Below, piece after piece: positions 29,209-36,483 of a DNA stretch of 64,000 bases (its first letter is position 1; every line of letters starts with the position of its first letter). Source of the stretch: Thioalkalivibrio sp. K90mix (GTDB lineage Bacteria > Pseudomonadota > Gammaproteobacteria > Ectothiorhodospirales > Ectothiorhodospiraceae). The notes under the pieces were generated by a model, which saw nothing but the letters and a program-made list of their open reading frames with translations, did not search any database and had not been told where the DNA came from. The stretch covers positions 1,357,501 to 1,421,500 of the forward strand of contig NC_013889.1 in the NCBI RefSeq assembly GCF_000025545.1, in the 5' to 3' direction. Made by a program: the position numbers and the translations under genes.

Positions 29209-29497
29209 TTTTGTCCTCCCATGAAACCTGTTCGCCCACTCTTTTTGTCACCAACCCAGCGCACTCCGTTAACCGGACGAAACGCTTATGTGCGCCTCAC
29301 ACCTTTGAACGATAGGCCTAAGCCCATACCCGCGCAATCATTTTTGAAGTGGTTCACATAACGGAAAACAAACGCCTGATAAGGCGAGAAACAGCGCACA
29401 GCACTACGCTTGGGATTTATGTTTCTGGCTTTCCACAAAGGCGTAGCTCATCATTCGGGAAGTAGTGCTTTTTTCACCCACCGGAGAGCGCGCCGAC
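29209..29497. promoter_or_regulatory. Divergent control region between the LapE-like gene and lapG
   Basis: This 289-bp AT-richer gap must hold both promoters. A small hairpin (CGCCT GATA AGGCG) lies at 29373-29386. I see no strong -35/-10 pair and no copy of the CTGTAC palindrome found upstream of two adhesin genes. Confidence 0.45.
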
Positions 29498-30229
29498 GTG
29501 CCTGGCATCTGGCCCCGCAACCCGTCCCGACTGATACGGCGCGCAAGCCTCTTGCTCGTGCTGGTCGTCGGGGCGTGGCTGCTGGGCTCCAGCCATGCAG
29601 GCCTCGACAGCTTTGCCCAGCTCGAACGGGTTGCGGCCGACCGCTATGGGCCGGAAACGGCCGAGCGCGTGCGGCGCTGGCGCGAGCTGCTGGAGGATCT
29701 CGCCGATGAAGACGAGCAGACCCAGATCACGCGGGTGAACGAGTTTTTCAATCGACAGTTGCGCTACCAGGACGACCAGATCACCTGGGGACAGGAGGAT
29801 TTCTGGGCCACGCCTCTGGAGGCCCTGAACGAGGGCGCGGGGGATTGCGAGGACTTCTCCATTGCCAAGTACGTCAGTCTGCGCAAGCTGGGGATCCCCG
29901 ATGAACGCCTCAGGCTGTTCTACGTACGGGCCCGCATGGGCGGCCCCGGTAGCAATCTGAGCCAGGCGCATATGGTCCTGGGTTATTTCACCGACCCCCG
30001 AGAGGAACCACTGGTCCTGGATAACCTGATTACCCGGATTGAACGCGCCTCGCTGCGCGACGACCTGACCCCAATCTTCTCGTTCAACAGCGAAGGCCTC
30101 TGGCCCGACGGCGCAGCCCAGTCTGCGGCCGACCCGACGGCTCGCCTGTCACGCTGGCGTCGCGTCCTCGAACAACTGGACGACTACGGCCTTGATCTCG
30201 ATCGACCCATCAACCGAACCCCTGAATGA
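29498..30229 (+). CDS. lapG: LapG-type periplasmic cysteine protease
   Basis: Bacterial transglutaminase-like cysteine protease (BTLCP) of 243 aa that cuts surface-retained adhesins at a di-alanine site. A membrane/signal segment (LLVLVVGAWLLG) is followed by the catalytic domain: Cys117 in GAGDCEDF, His158 in SQAHMVLGY and Asp175 in PLVLDN, the known LapG triad order with similar spacing. GGAGAG at 29483 favours the GTG at 29498; another GTG at 29465 is in frame. lapD follows 10 bases later, and three proteins with PAAG sites are encoded downstream. LapG needs calcium in the studied species, and that is likely here as well. Confidence 0.95.
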   Translation: MPGIWPRNPSRLIRRASLLLVLVVGAWLLGSSHAGLDSFAQLERVAADRYGPETAERVRRWRELLEDLADEDEQTQITRVNEFFNRQLRYQDDQITWGQEDFWATPLEALNEGAGDCEDFSIAKYVSLRKLGIPDERLRLFYVRARMGGPGSNLSQAHMVLGYFTDPREEPLVLDNLITRIERASLRDDLTPIFSFNSEGLWPDGAAQSAADPTARLSRWRRVLEQLDDYGLDLDRPINRTPE

Positions 30230-30239
30230 GGGCGCAGCC

Positions 30240-32147
30240 ATGACGCTGAGAAAACAACTCTGGATTGCGGTGGCCATCATCATGCTGCTGGCCTTGCTGG
30301 TAAGCATTGTGGTCAGCACCCTGTCGGCGCGCGACTATCTGGCGCAGCAACTGCTGACCAAGAACATCGACAACGCCGCTTCGCTGGCCCTGTCCCTCTC
30401 GCAGCTGCCCAAGGACGACACGACTGTGGAGCTGCAGATCGCCTCGCAGTTTGACACCGGGCATTACCGTCATATCCGCCTGGTGGATCCTGGCGGCGAG
30501 CTGATGATCGAACGGCGCAACCCCGAACCACCGCAAGGCGTCCCCGACTGGTTCGTCGAGCTTCTGGCGTTCAATGTGCGCCCCGGCATCGCCCATGTCT
30601 CGGACGGCTGGTCGTCGTTCGGCACACTGATCGTCGAGAGCCAGACCAACTACGCCTACGAGTCCCTGTGGGAAGGCACCCTGCGCCTCACCGCCATTTT
30701 TGCCGGAGGCCTTCTGCTCATCGGCCTGCTTGGATCCTTCCTGCTCGGACGTCTTATCCGTCCGCTCCGTCAGGTCGTGGATCAGGCCGAGGCAGTGGGC
30801 GAACGGCGGTTCGTGACGACACCGGAACCGCGCACCTGGGAGTTTCGCGCGCTGGTACGAGCCATGAACCGGCTGACCGAACATGTCCGGATGATGCTGC
30901 AGGAAGAATCCTCTCGGCTGGAACGCCTCAAGAACCGCCTGCAACATGATGATGTTACGGGCCTTTTGAATCGAGAATCTTTTCTTGCACGGTTTCAGGC
31001 CACCCTCGAGAACCGCCATTCCGGCTCCGCCGGGAGCTTTGTCGTGCTGCGTGTTTCGAGCCTTCCCGAACTCAATCAGGCCATCGGACACGACAAACTC
31101 GATGCGCTTCTGGCGCGGATTGCAGGTGTCGCCGAGCAGCAGGTCAGCGTAACGGACTACGGTGCGGCCGGACGCCTGAAAGGGTCGGATGTCGCGGTCT
31201 TCGGCGACGGCATTGGCGACAGTCGTCGCTTTGCCGAATCCTTGCTGACCGCGATTCGTGCCGAACTGGGACCCGCGGCCCCGGACATGATGGCCCTGCA
31301 TCTGGCGGGCACGCCCTACCACCCCGACGACAGCACCGGCGAGGTCCTCAGTCGCGTCGATCAGGCGCTGGCTCGTGCGGAGCTGGAACCGGGCGATTCC
31401 ATTGCCGAGGAGCCACACGCGGTCCTGCCGCACGCCAACCAGAACGAGTGGCGGACCGCGATTACCGTGGCCCTGGCTACCCATGGCGTGCAGCTTGCGC
31501 GTTTCCCCGTGATCGACGCCGACCACGAACTGATGCACCACGAGGCCCCGATGCGCCTGCTGCTCGATGGGGAATCCCGGCCGGCGGGATACTTCATGCC
31601 CTGGGCCGTGCGTCTGGACCTGATACGGCAACTGGACGATGCCGTGCTGGAAACGGCACTGGAACAACTTCGAAGCTCCAGCGAACGGCTCGCGATCAAC
31701 CTGTCGGTCGACAGCCTGCAGGACACCGGCTTTCGCCAGCGTCTGGAATCCCGCCTGGCCTCCGACCCGGAAGTGGCCGGTCGCCTGTGGCTGGAATTCC
31801 CGGCCCGAGGCGCCCTGGCCCATCCCGCCGAACTGCGCGACCTGTGCCGTATCGCGCGTGTCACGGGATTTGTGGTCGGTCTGGAGCACGCGGGGCCGGA
31901 GGCCTTCCGCTCACACGACCTTACCGCGTACGGGCTGCATTACGTGAAGCTGCAGGCCTCGCTGATCCAGGGTGTCCATCGATCCACGGAGACCCAGGCG
32001 CTGATTCGCGGGCTTTGCACCCTGGCGCACTCGATTGGCATTCTGGTGGTCGCCGAAGGCTGCGACAGCACCGACGATATCGAGCCCCTGATGGAGCTTG
32101 GAATCGACGGCGTGACCGGCCGAGCCGTTCAGTCCCTCAAGGCTTGA
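30240..32147 (+). CDS. lapD: LapD-type c-di-GMP receptor (degenerate GGDEF-EAL)
   Basis: Inner-membrane protein of 635 aa that sequesters LapG when c-di-GMP is high. Two transmembrane helices (residues ~7-27 and ~150-172) flank a periplasmic LapD_MoxY_N domain, where Trp124 in SDGWSSFG aligns with the LapG-binding Trp125 of P. fluorescens LapD. Then come a HAMP helix and a GGDEF domain whose active site reads RLKGSDVAVF, so no cyclase activity is expected. The EAL domain has EAPMRLLLDG and EFPARGAL in place of the catalytic EAL and Glu motifs, so it should bind, not cut, c-di-GMP. The gene follows lapG closely, as a two-gene operon. Confidence 0.94.
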   Translation: MTLRKQLWIAVAIIMLLALLVSIVVSTLSARDYLAQQLLTKNIDNAASLALSLSQLPKDDTTVELQIASQFDTGHYRHIRLVDPGGELMIERRNPEPPQGVPDWFVELLAFNVRPGIAHVSDGWSSFGTLIVESQTNYAYESLWEGTLRLTAIFAGGLLLIGLLGSFLLGRLIRPLRQVVDQAEAVGERRFVTTPEPRTWEFRALVRAMNRLTEHVRMMLQEESSRLERLKNRLQHDDVTGLLNRESFLARFQATLENRHSGSAGSFVVLRVSSLPELNQAIGHDKLDALLARIAGVAEQQVSVTDYGAAGRLKGSDVAVFGDGIGDSRRFAESLLTAIRAELGPAAPDMMALHLAGTPYHPDDSTGEVLSRVDQALARAELEPGDSIAEEPHAVLPHANQNEWRTAITVALATHGVQLARFPVIDADHELMHHEAPMRLLLDGESRPAGYFMPWAVRLDLIRQLDDAVLETALEQLRSSSERLAINLSVDSLQDTGFRQRLESRLASDPEVAGRLWLEFPARGALAHPAELRDLCRIARVTGFVVGLEHAGPEAFRSHDLTAYGLHYVKLQASLIQGVHRSTETQALIRGLCTLAHSIGILVVAEGCDSTDDIEPLMELGIDGVTGRAVQSLKA

Positions 32148-32154
32148 TCAATAC

Positions 32155-32182
32155 AAAAAAGCCCCGCCAACAATGGTGGGGC
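32155..32182 (-). terminator. Terminator of the 542-aa adhesin gene
   Basis: Read on the minus strand: stem GCCCCACC / GGCGGGGC with a six-base loop, then TTTTTT. It is placed 28 bases after the adhesin stop; the lapD stop lies just on the other side, and the A-rich flank makes plus-strand termination less likely. Confidence 0.85.
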
Positions 32183-32209
32183 CTCGCGGATACCAACGAA
32201 CCGCGCGTT

Positions 32210-33838
32210 CTACTGGTCGATCTTTAGCTGATCGTTAGTCAGCAACGCCTGGATGATGGCATCGGAACTGTCACCCAGATCAACGCCCTGCAGCGTGATG
32301 ATCTGATCCGCATTGTCCTTGTCACCGTTGAGACCGCCGTTCGAGTGGACGTACAGCACAGTGTTTCCGTTTTCTGTTTGCGCGTACAGGTAATTGTCGA
32401 GGTTGTCCTCGCTTTCACCTTGCAACAGGTCCGAAAGATCCAGCACATCACCCGACGTCCCGTCCCAGGGCTTGAAGTCCGTGACGGTATCTTCGGCCGG
32501 CTGCCCCGCAACATTCGCCTGGTCTCCCGCATTCCAGACGAAGGTATTGTTGCCGCCTCCGCCCGTTAGCGTGTCGTTTCCGGCCCCACCGATCAACGTA
32601 TCGCCGCCGCTGCCTCCGAACAGGACATCGTCCCCATCGCCACCAATCAGCACATCATTGCCGATCGAGCCGACCAGAGTGTCGCTGTCTTCCGTCCCGA
32701 CCAGAGTCACCCCCAGCGGTTTGACCGAATAAGCGCTCTGATTGGGCCCTTCCCGACCGCCAAAGAAGGCAATGTAGGCGAAGCTTTCGTCGTGCTCGAT
32801 CGTCGCCACGCCGTCGACCACCACCAGATCTCCTGTCGCAATCCGGTCGCCCTGTTCGTCATACAGGGCGTACGTCGCACCGGTAATCGGGCCTTCCACG
32901 GCGAACTGAACCCCATCGACCGGCTGCACTAGTTCGAACAAAAGCCCTTCGTTGTGCTCAATCGCGTTGGGATCATCCGCATTGCTTTGATGATCCACTG
33001 CATAGAAGCCATTTTCGCTGACGGAGACGGAGGCACTCTGGTGCCCAGTCTGTTTCAAGCCAGAAGCCGTTGCAGCGGTGCCTTGCGTCGAGCTACCGAC
33101 CGTATGCGCCGTCACGTCACTATAGATTTCGCGCGGATCGGGATCGCCTGGATCCTCATCACCCGGATCCTCATCACCCGGGTCCTCATCACCCGGGTCC
33201 TCATCACCCGGATCCTCATCACCCGGGCCCTCATCACCCGGATCCTCGTCGCCTGGATCCTCATCACCCGGGCCCTCATCACCCGGATCCTGGTCGCCAG
33301 GCACGTCCTGCGGCGGTTGTTCATCGACAACGGTCTCGTCCGCCGAGGCAACAGACCCGCCCGAGTCGGTACCCTCTCCGGGTTCCGGCTGGCCCAGTGC
33401 ATTCACGGGAAAAACGTACTGCACCGGCGGCACTTCATCATTCACGCGGACGACCCGGACAAAGCTACCGCCTTCACCGGGTGCTCCACCTTCTACACCC
33501 GCAGCCGGCGCGTCCAGCAGATCATCCAGGCTCTCGCCCCGATCCAACGCCGCGATAACCTCCTCGACCGTGGCATCGCCTATTTGTGACGCCATCGGAT
33601 CCGCGTCTGCGGACTGCACCAGGTCCTCTGTGAGTGTCGCCGCTTCGCCCTCCGCCAGGGTGACGCTCGAACCATCCGCCAACGCGAGCTCCACCAAGCC
33701 GCCAGACTGGGTTGTAACCTCCTCTCCAGCATAAACCGGGTCACCCTGCTGAAGTACCCGCGAGTTGCCCTCGGCGTCACGAACAGTCACGGTCCCGATC
33801 ACCGCCTGAACCGTTGCAACAATCATTTCCGGGCCCAT
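32210..33838 (-). CDS. Small Lap-type RTX surface protein with retention module (adhesin A)
   Basis: Secreted protein of 542 aa. Residues 1-~105 are a LapA-type retention module (VATVQAVIGTVTVRDAEGNS), then PAAG at 111-114, the site expected for LapG. Next come a (GDEDP)n acidic linker, a ~130-residue beta-rich domain (GFYAVDHQSN...YIAFFGGREG) shared with the next gene, RTX calcium-binding repeats (GNDVLIGGDGDDVLFGGSGG, 20 residues), and the type I secretion tail DQLKIDQ. Family knowledge: the module blocks the LapE channel and keeps the protein on the surface. The start at 33838 (MGPEMIVATVQ) aligns with the other two; ATGs at 33859-33862 are alternatives. Far smaller than LapA. Confidence 0.9.
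   Translation of the reverse strand: MGPEMIVATVQAVIGTVTVRDAEGNSRVLQQGDPVYAGEEVTTQSGGLVELALADGSSVTLAEGEAATLTEDLVQSADADPMASQIGDATVEEVIAALDRGESLDDLLDAPAAGVEGGAPGEGGSFVRVVRVNDEVPPVQYVFPVNALGQPEPGEGTDSGGSVASADETVVDEQPPQDVPGDQDPGDEGPGDEDPGDEDPGDEGPGDEDPGDEDPGDEDPGDEDPGDEDPGDPDPREIYSDVTAHTVGSSTQGTAATASGLKQTGHQSASVSVSENGFYAVDHQSNADDPNAIEHNEGLLFELVQPVDGVQFAVEGPITGATYALYDEQGDRIATGDLVVVDGVATIEHDESFAYIAFFGGREGPNQSAYSVKPLGVTLVGTEDSDTLVGSIGNDVLIGGDGDDVLFGGSGGDTLIGGAGNDTLTGGGGNNTFVWNAGDQANVAGQPAEDTVTDFKPWDGTSGDVLDLSDLLQGESEDNLDNYLYAQTENGNTVLYVHSNGGLNGDKDNADQIITLQGVDLGDSSDAIIQALLTNDQLKIDQ
33134..33300 (-). repeat. 15-bp tandem repeat coding (GDEDP)n
   Basis: Eleven consecutive units of Gly-Asp-x-x-Pro (mostly GDEDP or GDEGP) in the linker right after the retention part of adhesin A. 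The DNA unit GGATCCTCATCACCC and close variants repeat almost perfectly, so copy number may vary by slippage between strains. Confidence 0.9.
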
Positions 33839-33917
33839 GGCCTTATCCCTCATCATGCTCCCCCGCACTGGGGTGCTCATGATTGAATTGTTACGCCTAG
33901 CGTCAAAATTCCGTTAG

Positions 33918-33933
33918 CTGTACTGAAGTACAG
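33918..33933. promoter_or_regulatory. Lux-box-shaped palindrome upstream of adhesin A
   Basis: CTGTACTGAAGTACAG, a perfect 6-4-6 palindrome whose CTGT-N8-ACAG spacing equals the classic lux box. It ends 80 bp upstream of the chosen start. A copy with one mismatch lies at the same distance from the giant adhesin (43171-43186). Confidence 0.65.
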
Positions 33934-33991
33934 GTCGTGGATTCGCCTCACGCAACCGTCAACACACTGGCGGTCTCGGTTGCGTATGAAC

Positions 33992-34024
33992 AAAAAAGCC
34001 CGGGTCCGCGATGCGGCCCGGGCT
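33992..34024 (-). terminator. Terminator of the 618-aa adhesin gene
   Basis: On the minus strand, AGCCCGGGCCGC pairs with GCGGACCCGGGCT around a short loop, followed by TTTTTTG. It lies directly after the stop of adhesin B. Confidence 0.85.
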
Positions 34025-34047
34025 TCTTCCATCAGGCAGACAGCCCC

Positions 34048-35904
34048 TTACTGATCGATTGTCAGGTGGCCGTTCTCGATCAGCGTCTGAATGAAATCAT
34101 AGGACGAGTCGAAACCGTCCATGCTGACCCCTTCCAGCGTAATCGCGTAATCGGCCCCGCCCGTATCCGTCCCGAGCATGCCCCCGGAACTGATGTGCAG
34201 CACCGTATCTTCTCCCTGCGACTCGGCCATCAGGTACTGGTCGATGGTCTCCTGGCTCGCGCTCGACAGGAGCTCGCCGAGCGTAATCTGGGCGGCGCCG
34301 TTGTCGCTTTCCAGACTAAACCCCTGTATCACGAACCGAGCGGGGTCGTCCGTCGTGCCCTGCCCGCCTTCCGCAACCACGAAAATGTCCTGATCCGAGT
34401 CCACCGTCAGGAAGTTCGCGCCAAAGTCATCGGCCTCTTCGAGCGTCTCCACCGAATCGGCAACCAGGGCTTCATCGCCTCCGGCAGGATAGAAATCGGC
34501 ATCATCGCCCTCGCCAACCTGGACCGACAAATCCACCGGTCGAACCGAGAACTCGCTTCGATCCCCGCTCCCTCCCGAACCTGTACTGCCGCCCTGAAAT
34601 GCAATATAGGAAAACGTCTCGCCGCTCAGCTCCAGGAAACCGTCTTCGTTCACATCCGCGGCAAGATCACGAGCCTCGCCGATGCGCACTCCATCGGCAT
34701 CGTAAAGGTGATACGAGCCGCCATTGATTGCACCTTCAATCTGGAACACCGCGGTGTCGGTCGGTTCTCGAAACTCGAAGAGCAGGGCTTCGATAAAGTC
34801 AATCGCACTGGGATTATTGTTGCCTTGGTGATCTACGGCGAAAAACCCCTCTCCGTAAGACACGGCCGCACTTTGGGCGCCTGTGTCCTTCAAGCCATGA
34901 ACGTTTGCCATCGTTCCGATGGCGGGACTGGCCCCGACCACGTGCGCTGAGGCGAAAAGATCCGCCTCAACTGGGGGCTCGACAATCCCCGGCTCGGGAA
35001 CCGGCGCAAAAGCGTTGTCGGTATCCACCAGATCGGGAAGGTCCACCAGTTCAATCGTCCCCTCCACGATCACGTTCAACTGGTTACCGTCCACCACACC
35101 TGCCCGGATTGCGGCCGCCCCGGCCTCGGTCAGCACCACCACCCAGTTGCCCGCCCCATCCTGAGCGAGCGCAAGATACGCCGTATCGCCGCCGACAATG
35201 CTGTAGACGATTGCGCTGGCTAGAGCGGGGTCCAGCCCATCCAGATTCAGGGTATGGGAAACCTCGAAGACCACATCGCCCGCAGCCGCATCGTTCGCGT
35301 CGTCATAGCCGTATCCGGCCGCCACGGATACCGACACCGTTAGCGTCGGGTTGGCGGTCACCGGAGGGGGCGGCTCAACCGGTGGTTCTACTGGTGGCTG
35401 CCCGGGAGGCACAACCGTGTCCGCCGTTTCTCCTCCCGGCACCGCGACGGTCTCGCCCAGAGCATCGGGACGACCGAAGACGTTTTCCGGAAAAGTGTAG
35501 TTAATCGGCTCTACTGGCTCGTTAATGCGTGCGACACGCACGAAACCGCCGCCATCGCTATCACCACCTTCGAGACCGGCCGCCGGTGGCGCAATCAGCG
35601 CATCCAGTGACTCACCACGCTCCAGGGCCGCAATCACTTCTTCCGCCGTCGGAATCTCTGGATTGTCCGCACGGCCGCTATCCGCCAGAGCTTCGCCCAC
35701 CAGGACCTGCTGACCCTCACCGAGCGACAAGACACCACCTTCCATCGCCTGCAGATCAACCGACGCCCCCTGCAGTGGGATCACCTCTTCCCCCGCATAC
35801 ACGGGATCGCCGACGGCGAGCACCCTGGAATTGCCGTCGACATCTCTCGCAATCACAGTCCCGGTCAATGCCTGGACGGTGGCCACTACCGTATTCACTG
35901 CCAT
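34048..35904 (-). CDS. Lap-type surface protein with retention module (adhesin B)
   Basis: Secreted protein of 618 aa. Retention module residues 1-~100 (VATVQALTGTVIARDVDGNS), cleavage site PAAG at 107-110, and a Pro-rich linker (PPVEPPVEPPPP). Next is one ~115-residue domain with VVLTEAGAAAIRAGVVDGNQ, which recurs seven times in the giant adhesin. Then comes the ~130-residue domain shared with adhesin A (GFFAVDHQGN...YIAFQGG), and a C-terminal secretion domain ending ENGHLTIDQ. Canonical GGxGxDxUx RTX nonapeptides are missing, which is odd for this class. The GAGGGGGAT sequence before the ATG at 35904 is a good ribosome binding site. Confidence 0.9.
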   Translation of the reverse strand: MAVNTVVATVQALTGTVIARDVDGNSRVLAVGDPVYAGEEVIPLQGASVDLQAMEGGVLSLGEGQQVLVGEALADSGRADNPEIPTAEEVIAALERGESLDALIAPPAAGLEGGDSDGGGFVRVARINEPVEPINYTFPENVFGRPDALGETVAVPGGETADTVVPPGQPPVEPPVEPPPPVTANPTLTVSVSVAAGYGYDDANDAAAGDVVFEVSHTLNLDGLDPALASAIVYSIVGGDTAYLALAQDGAGNWVVVLTEAGAAAIRAGVVDGNQLNVIVEGTIELVDLPDLVDTDNAFAPVPEPGIVEPPVEADLFASAHVVGASPAIGTMANVHGLKDTGAQSAAVSYGEGFFAVDHQGNNNPSAIDFIEALLFEFREPTDTAVFQIEGAINGGSYHLYDADGVRIGEARDLAADVNEDGFLELSGETFSYIAFQGGSTGSGGSGDRSEFSVRPVDLSVQVGEGDDADFYPAGGDEALVADSVETLEEADDFGANFLTVDSDQDIFVVAEGGQGTTDDPARFVIQGFSLESDNGAAQITLGELLSSASQETIDQYLMAESQGEDTVLHISSGGMLGTDTGGADYAITLEGVSMDGFDSSYDFIQTLIENGHLTIDQ

Positions 35905-36049
35905 CGAATCCCCCTCATGCGCCAGCCCTCAAGACCGGCTCAAACAAACGCCTTCGCGTCCATAATCGATCCAACCTCAGTGCCTGGTCTGGGTCCATCG
36001 CCACCGGCACACCGCTGTGCATGACACGTGATGTTCTAGCCAGCCTTTT

Positions 36050-36379
36050 CTAGAGAAGGCCTTCGTCGTCTTCCATCAAATTCAGTCGCCGAGCCGAAGC
36101 CCGAAGATCCTTGCGGCCCAGCAGCTTCTGCTGCGCCGCATCCGGAAGGTCCGTAAACCGGATCACACCCTTGTACGTGAGCACCTCCACCAGGTCCTCC
36201 AGCACACGAATCAGCTCCAGATCCGAGGCCTGCAACGCGGCGGGCGCAGGCTCAGCATTATTTCCAGCCAAGAAGCCCAGAAGTTCCGGCGACTCGGCCG
36301 CCATAAACTCCGCACACTCGGCATTCGCGTCCCGACTCACTAAGTCAATCCTGCCTTCTGCATCCCGTCTCACATACAT
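36050..36379 (-). CDS. Conserved small cytoplasmic protein of unknown function
   Basis: 109-aa acidic protein, MYVRRDAEGRIDLVSRDANA at the start and DLELIRVLEDLVEVLTYKGV, IRFTDLPDAAQQKLLGRKDL further on. Relatives in many gammaproteobacteria carry the name tryptophan synthase subunit beta-like, which has no support in the sequence: there is no PLP site. The ATG at 36379 is chosen because GGGAGG lies six bases upstream of it; a GTG at 36433 is also in frame but runs into the terminator. It lies between two adhesin genes in the same direction and could be co-regulated with them. Confidence 0.8.
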   Translation of the reverse strand: MYVRRDAEGRIDLVSRDANAECAEFMAAESPELLGFLAGNNAEPAPAALQASDLELIRVLEDLVEVLTYKGVIRFTDLPDAAQQKLLGRKDLRASARRLNLMEDDEGLL

Positions 36380-36436
36380 AGGCCGCCTCCCGGCCGCTCG
36401 GTATTCCAGTACCCAGCCTACACCCTCAGACACGGG

Positions 36437-36470
36437 AAAGCCCCGCCGATTCGGACCGGCGGGGCTTCTT
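36437..36470 (-). terminator. Hairpin terminator after the giant adhesin gene
   Basis: Stem AGCCCCGCCG / CGGCGGGGCT (36439-36448 with 36457-36466) followed on the minus strand by TTTCCC, a weak T-tract. Some read-through into the small gene at 36379 is possible. Confidence 0.7.
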
Positions 36471-36483
36471 CCCGTTCGACCAG

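Noticed and set aside
30210-31889. Minus-strand open frame of 559 codons opposite lapD
   Set aside because: lapD on the plus strand has clear domains and a partner gene; the other frame has none.
33134-33300. Short regular repeats that might suggest a CRISPR array
   Set aside because: The units are contiguous 15-bp codon repeats without spacers and lie in frame within a protein.
36050-36379. Tryptophan synthase beta activity for the small conserved protein
   Set aside because: The protein is 109 aa, without a PLP lysine or TrpB motifs; the database-style name is not supported.
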